DNA from: Beta vulgaris subsp. vulgaris
Taxonomy: Eukaryota; Streptophyta; Magnoliopsida; Caryophyllales; Amaranthaceae
Reading direction: 5' to 3'
DNA length: 64,000 bases
Assembly (NCBI RefSeq): GCF_026745355.1
Contig: NC_079206.1
Span: 16,879,082-16,943,081, forward strand
Position 1 is the first letter of the stretch; each line of letters starts with the position of its first letter. The position numbers and the translations under genes are program-made. The notes beneath the pieces are model-generated. The model had not been told where the DNA came from, did not search any database, and saw only the letters and a list, made by a program, of their open reading frames with translations. Below are positions 23,667-36,282 of this stretch, one piece after another.

Positions 23667-24190
23667 TAGAATGTAGGAACTTAAACTGGTAGCTAATTAA
23701 ATTAACTTATCTGACAACCCTGGTGTGAATAAAACACTGCCCTAAAGTTGAATTTGTTGCGCTATAACACACGGAATCACATAAATCAACCTCCAGGGAT
23801 ACACGATTTCTACATTTTCGGTGTCGACTAGAAAAGTGGGTTGAGAACGCTCAAGAATATTGCCCAGAATTGAGGAAATTTGAAGAGAAGAGAAAATTTG
23901 TTTTGTGTTTTTCTATACCATCAACGGATACCATAACACTGGTATTTATAGGAAATGGAAAAAAAACGTGATCAGATCATGGCAGATTACATGGGATAAA
24001 ATGGTTAGTAAATTGGGTTCATGGCAGAGGACATGTAGAGTAATTAGGGAAAACAGTCATTTAGGGAAAAACGGTAACTTAATCGGCTACAAAAAATGGT
24101 AATTAAAACCTGATAAATAATTGACCCAAAAAGATAGTTAAGTTAAGTTTATTCCCCAAGGCCCACGGCCCTAGCCCGGACCGGGAGTTG
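23667..24190 (-). mobile_element. Copia LTR and leader remnant
   Basis: The minus-strand TATA box TATAAATACC (plus 23941-23950) lies upstream of gag. The A/T-rich downstream part and the CCGGTCCGGGC block near 24172-24182 are typical of an LTR. Exact LTR borders and the primer-binding site are not resolved. The matching unit B copy is 46915-47450. Confidence 0.5.
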
Positions 24191-24195
24191 CGCCT

Positions 24196-24779
24196 GTGGT
24201 AACCATACATCACCACATACCCACTAAAAGTCTCATTATTATTCCAATATGGGTTAAATGGACGTTAGGTAACAACTATGAGGGGGAAAAGTATCTCTAC
24301 AAAATTGCATCTCAAATCGGTAAGCCAATGCAAATGGATGATGCTACAAAGAAGCGTGAAAAGGTTCAGTATGCTAGGACCTTGATGGAGGTTGAAACGA
24401 AGCAGAAATATCCTGATGTTGTGAGTTTCTTGGATGAATATGGTGAGAAGCAAGAGGTTACAGTGGTTATGAATGGACGCCAGCAAGATGTGACAATAGT
24501 CATAGGATGGGAAATGATACTATGAAATATAGAAGGAATAAGGAGAAGCAAGTACGGATTCCAAAGAAATGAAAGTCACAACTAATAGAGAATATGGATA
24601 TCAGCAAAACTGTTAATCAGCCTGTGCAAAAGGAGGTAGATGCAAATGGCTTTCAAAAGGCCCTTAAGCCTATCCGATATAACTCAACACCTATTAAAGC
24701 CACTGACATTTTAGTGAATGTGGCTAAAGGAGAATTTGCTCTAAATCAGGGGGAAATGCTAGTCTTGAAGATCATGTGA
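24196..24779 (+). pseudogene. LINE ORF1-like (DUF4283-type) fragment
   Basis: ORF1 of plant LINEs encodes an RNA-binding protein. The frame at 24196-24525 reads YLYKIASQIGKPMQMDDAT, REKVQYARTLMEVE and PDVVSFLDEYGE. This follows the pattern of the DUF4283 end, in which a helix with IGKP is followed by R..YARV.VE. A stop and shift precede 24594-24779 (NGFQKALKPI...ATDILVNVAKGEFALNQ). The zinc knuckle is not seen. Confidence 0.65.
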
Positions 24780-24837
24780 TTTCTTAGAGAGATAATGTGC
24801 TATCAGAAGTGGGATGGGGGGGACTCTTCCACCTCAT

Positions 24838-26122
24838 ATGCAAAGAGTTTTGGTGTGGAATGTCCGGGGGATAAGCAGGGCTTAGAAACAGTATAAGTGA
24901 AGAATTTTATTCAGTAGCAATCTATGGGCCTTGTGAATCTCTTGGAAACAAAGGTAAGGACCTCCAATCTTGGGGGTTTATACCAAAGGATGTTCGCTGG
25001 TTGGTGTTTCAGCTCGAACTCTTCTTATCATGATAGTGGCAGAATTTTATTGGCATGGAAATCATGTGTGTTTCATCTGAATGTTTGGGGGGTGGGGACA
25101 ACCAAGTTTTGCACTGTCATGTCCAACCCGTTAGTGGTGTAATGGGGTTTTATTGTAGTTTTGTTTATGCCTTTAATGGTAGTAATAGAAGAATGGAGTT
25201 GTGGAATTTTTTAAAGCAGCATAATTCTAATGATCATTGGATAATTTATGGGGATTTTAATTGTGTTATGCACATTGAGGAGAGAATAGGAGCCTCTGTT
25301 AGGAGGAGTGAAATTGAGAAGATCTCTCAATGTATGCATGAGTGTCAAATGGTTGATGTTAAGGCCACTGGCAATTTTTTTACTTGGAATAATAAATAAT
25401 ATGTCTGATAGGGTCTACTCTAAAAGAGATGGAATCAGGATAATCAAGCATGGTTCAATGTGTATGAGAATGTTGAAGTTGGGTTCATGAGTGAAGGTAT
25501 GTTTGATCATATTGTTGCCTTCTTGACTGTGTATCCTAGGGATAATAAAGAATGGAAACCTTTTAGGCACTTCACCATGTGGAAGCATGTTAGTGATTTT
25601 CATTCTCCGGTGTTTGGTGCTTGGGATGTTTATATTCAGAGTACAAAAATGTATGTTGTTGTTCAAAAGTTTAAGGGGGGTAAAGAGAGTGTTATAAGAG
25701 TTGAATAAAAGAGGTTTTGATGATGTCCATGCTATTGAGGTGAAAGCTTTACATGAGATGAATAAAGCTCAGGAAGCAATGCATAAGCATCTTGGACAGA
25801 TTGAGTTTACTAAATTAGAGCTTGTTGCTGTTAATGACTATAAAATGAAGCATCAGATTTATGTGGAATTCTTGAAGCAGAAAGCTAAAGAAACATGGCA
25901 AGAGATGGTGATGAGAATACTGCTCTTTTCACTAAAGTATCAGAGCAACAAAAGTGCAATATTAGATCTATGCTATATTTGATAAGGATGACAATGGCAA
26001 GATTCTCCTACTGGAGTTACTCAGGCTCTCTTGGATTACTACCAAAAGATTTTAGGCACAACATGTGCATACTGGAGACATGTTTTACAACTGATTGTGC
26101 AAAGTGGCCCAGTTGTAAATAA
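24838..26122 (+). pseudogene. LINE endonuclease and linker fragment
   Basis: An ATG at 24838 opens MQRVLVWNVRGISRA followed by an in-frame stop, the hallmark start of an AP-type LINE endonuclease. Further frames supply FVYAFNGSNRRMELWNFL, WIIYGDFNCVMHIEERIG (active-site GDFN) and NFFTWNN. The linker carries RDGDENTALFTKVS at 25898-25938, equivalent to W...GD.NT..FH. At least three frameshifts or stops are visible, and the same stop at the ORF start is shared by unit B. Confidence 0.75.
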
Positions 26123-26300
26123 CTTATACTTTTGAGGAGCTTTGGAGGAAATGGATGGGTAAAATGTTTCAAGACCATGCAAAGAACAAATCTATTGGGG
26201 AGGCTATAAAGAGTGTACCAAAGAACATGGATAGCAATGATTAGGAATGGTTTGTCAAAGTCAACTATTATAGTGATAAATATAGGCATGTTTTTTTAAT

Positions 26301-26529
26301 ATAATTTTTACATTATTTGTAACTGCAATATAGGAGCCATTCTAATGACTTTTAATGCTATATCAACAGAAAGTTGGTGGACAAAATTATGAAAATAGAG
26401 GCGGGTTACCATGCCACATCGCATGGAGAGCAAGCCATTTTGGCAAATCAAATATGATATGGTAAGATCGCTTCTATTTTTCCTATCTCTGGTTCTGTAA
26501 TTGGACGTTTTGGAGGTTGGACCCACAGG
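26301..26529. other. Non-coding LINE flank, no feature seen
   Basis: AT-rich sequence with no domain, conserved in unit B at 49550-49781. Confidence 0.4.
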
Positions 26530-27200
26530 TGATATAACCCAATGGAAAGATAAAAAAGAAAAAGTGAATTATCAGTGTAATTTTACTAGTATTAGTATAA
26601 TTTGAGTAGTAACCCAGTACTGTAATTGTCATCCTTCTCCTTAACCTTTCATCCTCTATTCAAGGGCTATAAAATGAAGAAAAAAAATTGAGAAAAACCT
26701 ATATTTTTGTGCAATCCAACTATTAAAGCATATACTTTGTTCCTTTTGATATAGGACAATTTGGCAACTCGCTGCAACTTCATTGCAATTTGATGCGCTT
26801 ATTTAATGAAGTTGGATATCTATCTAACTATGAAAGACATGAATGTGGTTAATAGGGAGGCAAATTTGGAAATCCACTAATTTTTGAAAAAATCTGGTTT
26901 GACACACACAAAAAGGGGAATATTTTGGACAAACCCGAAACAGAAGCAAAATATGTAAGTTTGAGTTACAACCTTGATTTATTTGATACAACTCTTTATT
27001 ATATGCCATTAACACAATTTGGCTAACTCTTCTTAATGGGAAATGATAAAAAAAAACACTGAAATTTTGGAGATGGTGAAATTGAAACCCAAGGATCTTA
27101 GAAGACCTTTTCCTAGTCAGTTTGACCTCGGGATAAGGTTAAAATAAGTTAAGAAAGCCAATCAAGTATTGCTAGGGTGACTAGATGATGTGGAAACACA
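26530..27200. repeat. Dispersed direct repeat, copy 2
   Basis: Same-orientation copy of 17255-17920, again opening TGATATAACCCAATGGAAAG and closing GATGTGGAAACACA. It keeps the GGGCTATAAAATG box near 26666. The unit B equivalent is cut at 50007 by the GC-rich LTR element. Confidence 0.7.
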
Positions 27201-27960
27201 AAACGAAATACTCTGGTTGCACTTGAGTGAAGTTGAAACAAGATTCGAGGGAAAACTTCAAGCATTTTTTGACACTTTTAATCATTAGTGAGGTAAATCT
27301 CCCTAGCATTGGACTAAAAATGTAAGATTTGATACATGTATTATTCTGTTTGGAAAGCAGCTAAGTTGTTTTCTCAAATTGATCAGGATGTTTCTCAAAT
27401 TAATGGGCTAGGACCCTGACATGAGGTGCACAACAATGAAGGGGGTGAAGAATGAAAGGGAGCGACATTATACACTTGTTAACCCTAGAGCAAAATCGAT
27501 TCCTACCGCAAGTTGACACAGAGGAGCCAAAAAAACATAAATTTGGTATTGTTTTGTTGGTCTCATGGTCTAAACGCTCCTTTACGGAGGAGTACAAAAC
27601 ATATGTGGTTCAAATTTTGTATTTTTTTTGTTTTTCTTGGAGGTATCAGGTTCTCTAATTTTGTCTTATCCACATTAAGTTAACAGTAGATGCTCACTAT
27701 CTGATTTTTGTCTTATCCACATTAAATTTTGTCTTATTTTGTCTTATCCACATTATATTTTGTCTTATCCACATTAAATTTTGTCTTATTTTTCGATCTT
27801 CCAACCCAAGGTTGATGAAAGCAATTTTTTATGATACAGTTCAATATAAATATCTGATTTTTCACTCCCTATTCTTGCAATTGCTATTATTAGTGGCATA
27901 CTGGCATAGAAAAAAATTGAGTTGAAAGAGCCACAATATTGGTTCATTTCATAGTTATGA
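27201..27960. other. Intergenic sequence with a TTGTCTTATCCACATTA minisatellite
   Basis: No gene is recognised. At 27659-27793 the word TTTTGTCTTATCCACATTA is repeated about four times with spacing that varies between 26 and 50 bases. Confidence 0.6.
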
Positions 27961-27964
27961 GAAT

Positions 27965-28210
27965 ATTCAATTGTGACGGGGTTTGTCTGTCGTAAGTTGT
28001 TTTTCGCGACGAAAAATCTGGCCCGTCGCAAACACCTTTGATTATTTACGACGCCCGTCATGATTGCCTTTTGCGACGGGTTCAGGACGGGATTTTCAAC
28101 TACGACGAATGACGATCCTCTTTTATAACGGAGGCATGACGGGAAATTCCACCGTGAAAGATCTTTCACGACATGATTTCCCATTGTTAATGGTGTGATT
28201 TCTAGTAGTG
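27965..28210. mobile_element. Solitary CACTA terminus, CGACGGG family
   Basis: The right end TTTCTAGTAGTG (28199-28210, reverse CACTACTAGAAA) is preceded by alternating GCGACGGG, CCCGTCGC and ACGACGAA words spaced 20-40 bases apart. This is the layout of CACTA subterminal repeats. No matching left CACTACTAG end was found upstream, so this is a truncated element. Confidence 0.6.
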
Positions 28211-28659
28211 TATATGGCATCGTCATATACTATAATCCAGAATTATATTCTAAGTATGATGTAGTGACTATTGACCAAGAATCCAAGATCTTTAAGTGTC
28301 CATTTATTTTTTTTAATTTTTCCATTTATTTCATCCCAAAGCATCCAAACACCAAACACAATACAGGAGATTAACAAAGCATTGTTGAATCAATATTAGT
28401 CGGATCCTTCGGTGTAGATGCATGTATTATAGTTGATTATTGTTTTATTGGTTTATGTAAATATTACTAAATTATCGAAGCTGTACACAAGTGTTGGAGA
28501 TGGGAAGAAAAATGATTATGGAATGATGTTGTAGATAGCCTTTAATCAGGAGATAATTATTACTGTACGTAGATGTGGAAGTTTTTATAATAATATATCA
28601 CCCCTTGGCCTTCCCCTTTGAAAAATGAACTATATGATTCTACTTTGCTCTTTTGGAAG

Positions 28660-28660
<1 letters not shown>
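28211..28660. other. Intergenic sequence, no feature seen
   Basis: AT-rich text leading into the microsatellite. No domain or repeat is recognised. Confidence 0.4.
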
Positions 28661-29072
<412 letters not shown>

Positions 29073-30060
29073 GGTTGGGATCTAGTGAGAATATCCCATT
29101 ATGTGAGAACAAATACTTATATGAGAAAACTTTAAAATTCAGAACACAAACATATTTTTTTTAGAACATGAGAATATAATCAATACATATACGTATAAAC
29201 ATGTTGTGAAATATCAAGCATATGCTCTTAAATATTTAAAGCGTGTTTTGAAATATGTCAAACATGTTCCAAATTATTTTAATTATGTTCAAAAATACTT
29301 CAAGTACTTGTTTAAAATTGTTTCAAACATGTTTTAAATTATTTCAATTATGTTCTGAAATATTACAAGTGTGTTCTAGATTTTTTCAAACATATTTTGA
29401 ATTATTTCAAACATGGTTCAAATTATTTTAATTATGTTATGAAATATTTCAAGTGTGTTCTAAAACTTTTCAAACATATTCTGAATTATTTCAAACATGT
29501 TACAAATTATTTTATTTATGTTCTGAAATATTTTAAGTGAGAACATATGTCATATATGATAATAGATGTAGGTCTGAACATGATGTACACTGTTTTATAA
29601 CATGATATACATTGTTTTGGAAAATTATGTACATCGTTTTAGAACACGATGTAGATACGTTTTAGAACATGATGTACATCATTTTAGAACATGTTGCTCT
29701 ATATTTTAGAACATTTTATACATTGTTTTAGAATATGACATCATTAATTTAGAACATGATATACATTTTGCATACATTGATCATGTATGGTGATAATGTA
29801 AATAATCGAAACGATAATAATGTGGAATACCAAAAATTCAATCAATATCATACGAATTCCATACTAAACGATAACCAATTTTAATATATTTCAATCAATA
29901 CCAAAATCGAAAAACTTTGAAAAAAAAACTCCACTAAAATCAAACGACAAAATTGAACTAAAACTTTGAAGAAAACTCCATTAAAATCAAACACTTATGT
30001 GAGATTGCTTCCAATTTTCGGTGATGTTTCATTTAAAACAGAACCTATATATATATATAT
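29073..30060. repeat. Degenerate minisatellite region
   Basis: From 29255 to 29545 the words CAAACATGTT, AATTATTTNAATTATG and TTCTGAAATATT recur at intervals of about 65-83 bases. From 29575 to 29765, TTTTAGAACATGATGTACAT recurs at about 27-30 bases. No gene is seen. It ends in a TA run (30048-30065). Confidence 0.65.
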
Positions 30061-30080
30061 ATATAAGCACCAGATATAAG

Positions 30081-31522
30081 CACCAGATACAAGCTATATG
30101 TGTCGTACCCTATTGATAAGCGACGCATATAGCTCAAATACAAGGACGTGCGTCATACACTGAAGCCTATCCGACGCACATCACTGCATCATAAATAGAA
30201 AAATTGAGGCCCTATCTGCGTTGCACTTAACTAAAGTACGTTACAAAAGGCTAATTTGCGTCGGACCCCTTGGCCCATCCGACGCAGATCAGGCCAAAAT
30301 CCACCTATAATTTTTTTAACACGCCCAACTCACCCTCTCTAACCTAAAAGTCCCTCTCACTTTTTCTTAACCCTAGATCTTGCTCTCTCATCTCTCTTCA
30401 GCCGTTTTACTTCTCAACTTTCATCTCTCACCATTTCTCTTTCCTCTCTTTGCGGTGACTCTTTTCTCTCTCTTACGCGGCACCTCGCCCGGTGATTTTC
30501 TGCTCACCGGAGCCCTAGAATTAGGCGTTGTTCTCCGCTGCTGGTCTTCACGGTTTCACCGGCGCCGTTTTCAACTCAATTTCGAGTGGAAAGAAGAGGA
30601 AAACGAAAGAGATTCGCAACTCAATTAGTGAATCCCTTTTCATCAGGAACTCGTTTGAGGTGAGTCTTCAAATACCCATGTTTTAATCATAGCGTAGATA
30701 AAGTTTTTATTTTATTCTCGACTTTCAGGTTTTTTCAAATACCCATTTTATGTTGTTGATACAGATTTCGAAGCTTGTAGAACGAAGAAGATGAAGCCAA
30801 GAAGAATCGAGATTTGCATTTTTTATATTCTTTTTGCAAAGAAGATGAAGACAGGAAGTTGTTCTTCTCATAGATTTGCATTTATTTTTACATATATTCT
30901 TATAAATTAATGCAAGTTCATATATCTTTAGTTTATATTACATACATGTTCAGTTTCAATTTTAGATCTTGGAACTTAGGGATTTTTTTTTCAGTTTTTT
31001 ATTTGATTGTAAATTGTTGATGAACCAATTTCTAGTGTTCAGTTACACAATTTCTTTTAATTTTCATTTGTAACAAGTAATTTCATTATACATACTTTGT
31101 ATAATTTGATTTTTATTTTGTAATGATCTGATTGTACGAATTTCTTTTGTGCACAGCAGTTGACATAGTACGAATTTAATTTTTTTAATAAAATTAGCAA
31201 ATTTGCGTCGGACATGTAGCTTCATGCGACGCACATCTTTGTTTAATAATGGGTATTTTTTGTATTATTGGGGAAAATCCTATTTTAATTGATGTATAAA
31301 CTTGATTTGCATCGCACAAAGGTCTCCATCCGTCACAGATGAGTGATCCCAAAGGCATGCCCACTCAAGTCGTTTGCGTCGCACTTTGTGGTTGGTGCGA
31401 CGCAAATAACTCCTCATCTGCGTCGTGCCCTTATCCGACGCAAATCATGTTTTCGTCATTTGCGTTGAGACCTGTGCCGTCGGACCAATGTATGACGCAA
31501 ATGGTGGTCCTAGGTACAAGTG
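30081..31522. mobile_element. CACTA-like element carrying a leader and intron, GCGTCGG family
   Basis: Both terminal zones (30100-30300 and 31200-31500) are rich in TTTGCGTCG, GCGACGCA and CCGACGCA words in both orientations. The right end, read in reverse, is CACTTGTACC. The left end is less certain (CACCAGATACAAG at 30081). The interior starts with a CT-rich leader-like block (30330-30480). It also holds a splice-donor consensus GAG/GTGAGT at 30660 and a TTGATACAG acceptor ending at 30764. No transposase is seen. A copy is present in unit B (54985-56402). Confidence 0.55.
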
Positions 31523-32089
31523 AAATCACACTCTTTTCTCTCTCCTCCCTTCCTTCATAGAACCACCATGAGTCCCTGAGTTTCTCACTCTCTCTCCTCA
31601 CTTGCTCCTCTCTCTCTCCTCGCTTTTCTTCAATTGGATTTCACCATTGTCATCATCTCACTCTCAACTTCTTCTCATGTTTTCTTTCTCATTTCACCTT
31701 CCTCTATTAAAAAAAGATCTTTCTCTCTCCTAATCACAACAATGGCGATATTTTCATATTAGGAAGATGAAGAATTCAACCACAATTAAAAGAGAAGCAA
31801 CCTCTGAATAAATTTTTCAGCTACTTTCGATCCTTCGAATCTGCTATTTTTGTCTGATTGTTTGGTATGACCAGACTACTACGAACAAATTTTCACGAAA
31901 ATTTGAAGATTTAGGTTTTTTGCAGCGCAAAATGTGATGTAATTGGAGATTATCTACCAACCGTCACTTGTTCTGGTATAATTTGATTTTATCTCTCTTT
32001 TATTTGGCTTAGATTAGTGTTTTCATTTGGATTGAAATTGTTGATTAGACGAGAGCATTGTGAAAAAAATTTGATAATTCGAAGGATTG
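31523..32089. other. CT-rich leader-like sequence, no gene supported
   Basis: A pyrimidine-rich run (31530-31720, many CTCTCTC words) precedes AT-rich sequence. It resembles a plant 5' untranslated region, but no open frame of note follows. It is conserved in unit B at 56403-56974. Confidence 0.4.
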
Positions 32090-32385
32090 GAATGAGCAGA
32101 AGTTTCGTAAAATGAACAAAAATATAAAATGAGCAAAAATTTGAAATATTAGCATGAAATTGTAAAATGAGCGAAAAATTGAAACTTGAGTAAAAATTAC
32201 GTAAAATGAGTAACATTTCTTAAAATGAACAAAAACATAAAATGAGCATAAATTTATAAAATGAGTAAGAATTTGTAAAATGAGAAAAAATTTGTATAAT
32301 GAGCAAGAATTTGAAAAATGAGCAAAAATTTGTAAAATGAGCAAAGGTTTGTAAAATAAGCGTAAAATGAGCAAGTTTTCAATTT
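32090..32385. repeat. AAATGAGCAAAAATTTG minisatellite
   Basis: About 13-15 imperfect units of roughly 17-22 bases built on GTAAAATGAGCAAAAATTTG. The minus strand translates to repeated FYKFLLILQIF-like text, which is an artefact of the repeat. The unit B copy is 56975-57265. Confidence 0.8.
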
Positions 32386-32913
32386 TCAGCTTAATTAACA
32401 TTGGTTTATTGCGGTTCTCTGGTTCCCCTCCCTCCCTCTTGTTGAGTTTAATATGTCAATTTACGCATGCATCTCTCTCTGGCTGAGTTTAATATGTCAA
32501 TTTGTGCATGCATAACAAAGCTAAGTTAAGAGAGATTCATCATAATATATATTGAAAATAATTGGAGTAGCTGATAAGACTTGCTTAAATGCAATTATCT
32601 TTTCACATTGAGATATAACCCATATGTCTGGTGAACTGATTATCTTTTCACATTGATTATCAATGATTAAAACTACTACTATCACATCATGTAACAAAAA
32701 CAAAAGTGGAAAGAAGTGGCCAAGTACACGCTATGCCTCCCACCCTCAGAACAAGAAAATACGGTTGTTTTGATTACGGCTGCCTCCACTACTGACTTAT
32801 GATGAAGTGAGCAATATACTTTTTAGTTTTTAGACTATAGAGAGTCTAAGAAAAGCTCATATTATACACTGACTTATGAACTATCGATATATGTTCGACT
32901 TTATCAGAAAATC
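32386..32913. other. Intergenic sequence with a 50-bp duplication
   Basis: GAGTTTAATATGTCAATTT and GCATGCAT are duplicated within 32440-32515. The stretch ends at the hAT target AGAAAATC (32906-32913). It also holds, at 32731-32740, the empty site of a unit B MITE. No gene is seen. Confidence 0.5.
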
Positions 32914-34637
32914 TAGTGGTGTCAAAATAGGTTCTCGAACAGGTTTTGGGTATACCCACAGTGAACAAGGTCAGACCCGGACAGGTCAGGATTCTGATTG
33001 TTAGTGCCCCAGGTCATGATTGGTCAGGTTTTGTTCAACTGGGTTGAACATATTTGAATCATTGGATTCCCGGGTGCCGGACAGGTCTGAGCGTTCCATT
33101 TACAAGTCTATCCATTCCCGGATATGATCACTCATTGACATTTTTTTGCTAGGTTTGCGCGGGTCGTATTTAGGTTTCATGTAAGGTTGCGTTAAGTCAA
33201 AATGTACTCGGGTTGAATTAGTAATGACCTTAGTTCGATCATTGTGAGACACAGGTCCGTTTGCTATTGAACGTCAATTCAACTTCGGGTAACTCTTGAT
33301 CGGGCCATCTTGATTTTGTTATCGATTTTGTAAAAGAATCATATTAATAAAAGTATTAAGATCGACATACATATACTATGTGTGTGTGCGATAACTATAT
33401 TGATTACCGTGATGTTTAGTGTATTCTCTTAAGTCTTAGTCAACTCTTATTTCGAATAATCAAATGCGTAAAACCACTCTAATGAGTAAAGGAGTAGAAC
33501 GACTCTTCATATGTTTTTAATATTATATATTATAACCAACGGCGACAATAATAACGAGTAGACGATCAATTCCAAACTTGATATAAATGATTTATTGTAA
33601 GCATTATGATTGATATATAAGTTTGTAAATAGCTAGGATGGTAATGAGAATAATAATACTAATAAACGTAAAGCGATAATGATAATAGGTAAAAATACAA
33701 ATAATAACAATAATGGTAACAAGGCTAAGAATAGCAATAGTAATACAAATAAAAACAGGAATACTAACAATAACAATATAAATACTAATTCAAGATAATA
33801 GTACACTATTTTAGATAGTAGTCTTCATATTAAATGCATTTTGAAACTATAACATGTATTTGGATTGAAATAAGTGATTATAACGAGCGTTCATATGTTG
33901 TACAATAAAAATGATAATAAATTATACCCCTCAAATCATTCTCCCTTATAAAAGCTAACCATAACTTATGAAAAGTAAAATCAATAAGTTAACTGTTAAC
34001 AAGTAACAACCATAGGTAAATTAGTTAACAAGTATTTGCTAGTTACTATATAGTTGAATTAAAACAAGTTATTATTAGATAAGATCACTATAATGAATGT
34101 ATGAATGACAGTTGATAGTTCAAGATAACAATATACTCCATTTAAGTTCATCATCTTTATGATGATAATATAGCAAACAATCACTATATACCAAGTACCC
34201 AATGAAGTTCATATATATATATAACCATAGGGAGATTTGTTAAATTACTATTCTTTTTGCATTTTAACAAGATCTTAACCGATTAAATATTATTGCTTGT
34301 TCACAAGATCTTGATATGAAGCATACTGCTATACTATAGTTCACGTAAATACCTATAATCTAAACATTAATTGAGTAAGTAACAGTTGTATAAGTAATTT
34401 TTCAAGAATTTTAGTTTCATAAGTAATGACTTTAGAACAATATAACTAGTATAACTATAAGTCTATAACCGATAGTGTTTATGCTCTTTGTTATTCCCTA
34501 ATCAATTCGTCAAAAAATGAGACAATGAGATAATTGGCGCGAGCAAATTTCGGTTAAACAAATAATATAGATTATTAAAATTTTAATTATTACTTTAGAT
34601 AATTATGATTATTATTTGAAAATGTTGTTATAAAGTA

Positions 34638-34896
34638 CTCCCTCCGTTTCATTTTAATCTACACACTTACACTTTTCAAACATGCCAATGTAAAACTTTG
34701 GAGACATATATCTTTAGTTTTGTATTTGTAAAAATTATAAAAAGTACATATTAATAAAATACATAATAAGACGAATCTAACAAGATCCCATATGACTATG
34801 TTTTTATTCACGTATAAATCACAAACGAGGGTCAAAGTGCAATTTGTGAATAGTATAAAATGTCAAAGTGTGTAGATTAATATGAAACGGAGGGAG
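34638..34896. mobile_element. Stowaway MITE nested in the hAT element
   Basis: The ends CTCCCTCCGTTTCATTTTAA and the reverse complement of TTAATATGAAACGGAGGGAG form inverted repeats. TA dinucleotides flank it (34636-34637 and 34897-34898). This is the Tc1/mariner target preference. Confidence 0.9.
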
Positions 34897-34943
34897 TATG
34901 AGATTTGGGGTTTAGTTGTTGGTAGGATTCTTGATTTTCTCAA

Positions 34944-35015
34944 GGCAAAATCTAAAACGATTTAATAGGCAAAATCTAAAACGATTTAATAGGCAAAATC
35001 TAAACCGTTAGATGA
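34944..35015. repeat. 24-bp tandem triplicate
   Basis: GGCAAAATCTAAAACGATTT plus four bases is repeated three times, starting at 34944, 34968 and 34992. Confidence 0.85.
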
Positions 35016-35263
35016 TTAGAATCAAGGGCACATAAGAAAACAATACAAAGCACATGGATCATCAATATTAGCCGTTGGATACAAACCACAAAAGAAGCTA
35101 AACCGTTAGATCATCTTCTAACCTATCACCTTTTCCCTCATCTCTCTCCAAACCCATATTTCCTGCCCAGCCTCCCTTCCGTGTTCCTACTTCTCTCAAC
35201 TCATGAAGATGCAATTTCAAGTATTGAATCGTTTTTTTTTTTGCCCAAAATTTCTGAAATATA

Positions 35264-35745
35264 TTGATTTCACCATTTCAGTTGAAAGTTCGAGTTATAC
35301 TTCTTTATAATTCTATCCCTATCTTAGTAGCTGATGTTTTCTGCATGATACACATGCTACTGGATGTTGTTTCTGTGTTCAATGAAGTCTCTTCCCTTGC
35401 TCAGAAGAAACAGTCCATAAAAATAACTCAAGATGGAATAGAGTAACGTGTTGCATCATCACAGTTTCTTTGTTTCAGTCATCTGCTTCTTTTTCGAGGA
35501 GATTTGCATCTCTATTGAGCTCAATGACTAATAATGATTTTGGCTTTCCGTGAGTATCAACCTACAATGGAGGAGGAGGAAGTTCTGGTCTTGGAGGGTG
35601 TATGGAAAACAGATAAATTTGTGTTGGTAGAAACATCTGTTAAAAGCAATATACATCAAGGTGGAAGTTCAGAAACTGTACAAACTCTGGGAACATCTGT
35701 GAAGTATCACAATAAGAATGAATTTCATATTCATATGTTGTTCTT
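35264..35745 (+). pseudogene. Captured two-exon gene fragment inside the hAT element
   Basis: Two open frames, 35264-35446 and 35534-35761, read as consecutive exons of one protein. The first contains DVFCMIHMLLDVVSVFNEVS, AQKKQSIKITQDGIE. The second contains AFREYQPTMEEEEVLVLEG, VWKTDKFVLVETSVKSNI and VQTLGTSVKY. A GTAACG donor-like site follows the first. A CT-rich leader precedes it (35130-35200), followed by a putative untranslated exon. The composition is unlike the AT-rich surroundings, which supports capture of host sequence. I do not recognise the family with certainty and assign no function. The true start and the exon borders are inferred. Confidence 0.45.
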
Positions 35746-36282
35746 TAGTATAGGGTTATGAGAATTTGAGATATTATTTGGTAGCAAATTTGGTAGAATA
35801 TTAAATGGGATAATTTGGTAGAAAAAATAGGAAAATTTTGGTAGAATACTAAAATAGATTATAAATTTGGAGTATAACCAGAAATTTTTTAATATTATTT
35901 GAAAATGAGGACATTGGATAATTAAATGAATCTATAAACAAGTACATGATAATCAAAATTCTTAAATTAAATGTAATTTAATTTTTTATTTATTTAATTA
36001 TTAATTATAATAAGTTTTTATAAATTAAAATATTTAAATGATTTTGTAGATATAAAAAAATTATTAAATTTTAATAATATCTTGATTGCGGTCGGGTTCG
36101 GGTTTGAGAGGAGGTCTGTATGAACAGGTCAGGTTATAATCTTGTTGGGTGTCGGTCAGGTCTGGGTAATCCCAGGTCAGATTTCGGTCAGGTTTGGGGA
36201 CTGACCCTCACAGGTCGAACCAGGTTCAAGTCAGGTAAGAATCAGGTTGACCCAGCGGTCAGATCTGTTTCTAACACCACTA

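Larger units (their letters stand above)
18243..24190 (-). mobile_element. Decayed Ty1/copia retrotransposon, split by a CACTA element
   Basis: On the minus strand the order is LTR and leader (24190-23667), gag (23666-23103), the CACTA insertion (23099-21378), a protease/GAG-pre-integrase region, integrase, reverse transcriptase and RNase H (to 18243). Integrase before reverse transcriptase is the copia order. All frames are broken by stops and shifts. The 3' LTR is missing, so the element cannot be dated by LTR divergence. Its gag/LTR half is also present in unit B at 45851-47450. Confidence 0.85.
24196..26300 (+). mobile_element. Decayed L1-type LINE, ORF1 plus endonuclease
   Basis: A plus-strand LINE remnant adjoins the copia LTR. 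It holds an ORF1-like segment (24196-24779), an endonuclease segment (24838-25400) and the endonuclease-RT linker (25400-26122). It lacks an RT domain, so it is 3' truncated or deleted. The same remnant occurs in unit B (47460-49560). Confidence 0.75.
32914..36282. mobile_element. Non-autonomous hAT element, 3.4 kb
   Basis: Terminal inverted repeats TAGTGGTGT at both ends are flanked by a perfect 8-bp duplication AGAAAATC (32906-32913 and 36283-36290), which is diagnostic of hAT transposition. Subterminal zones (32930-33080 and 36085-36265) are rich in CAGGTC, GGTCAGG and GGGTC words. No dimerisation (hATC) or BED domain is recognised, so it is non-autonomous. The interior carries a Stowaway MITE and two exon-like pieces of a host-type gene. 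Unit B has the empty site at 58070-58077. Confidence 0.9.

Noticed and set aside
17255..27200. Idea that the 660-base direct repeats are the LTRs of the copia element between them
   Set aside because: There is no PBS or polypurine tract next to them, the flanking pentamers do not match, and the copia element has its own LTR-like leader at 23667-24190.
27786..28226. 146-codon minus-strand open frame
   Set aside because: It runs through CACTA subterminal repeats and shows no domain. The repeat structure explains the sequence better.
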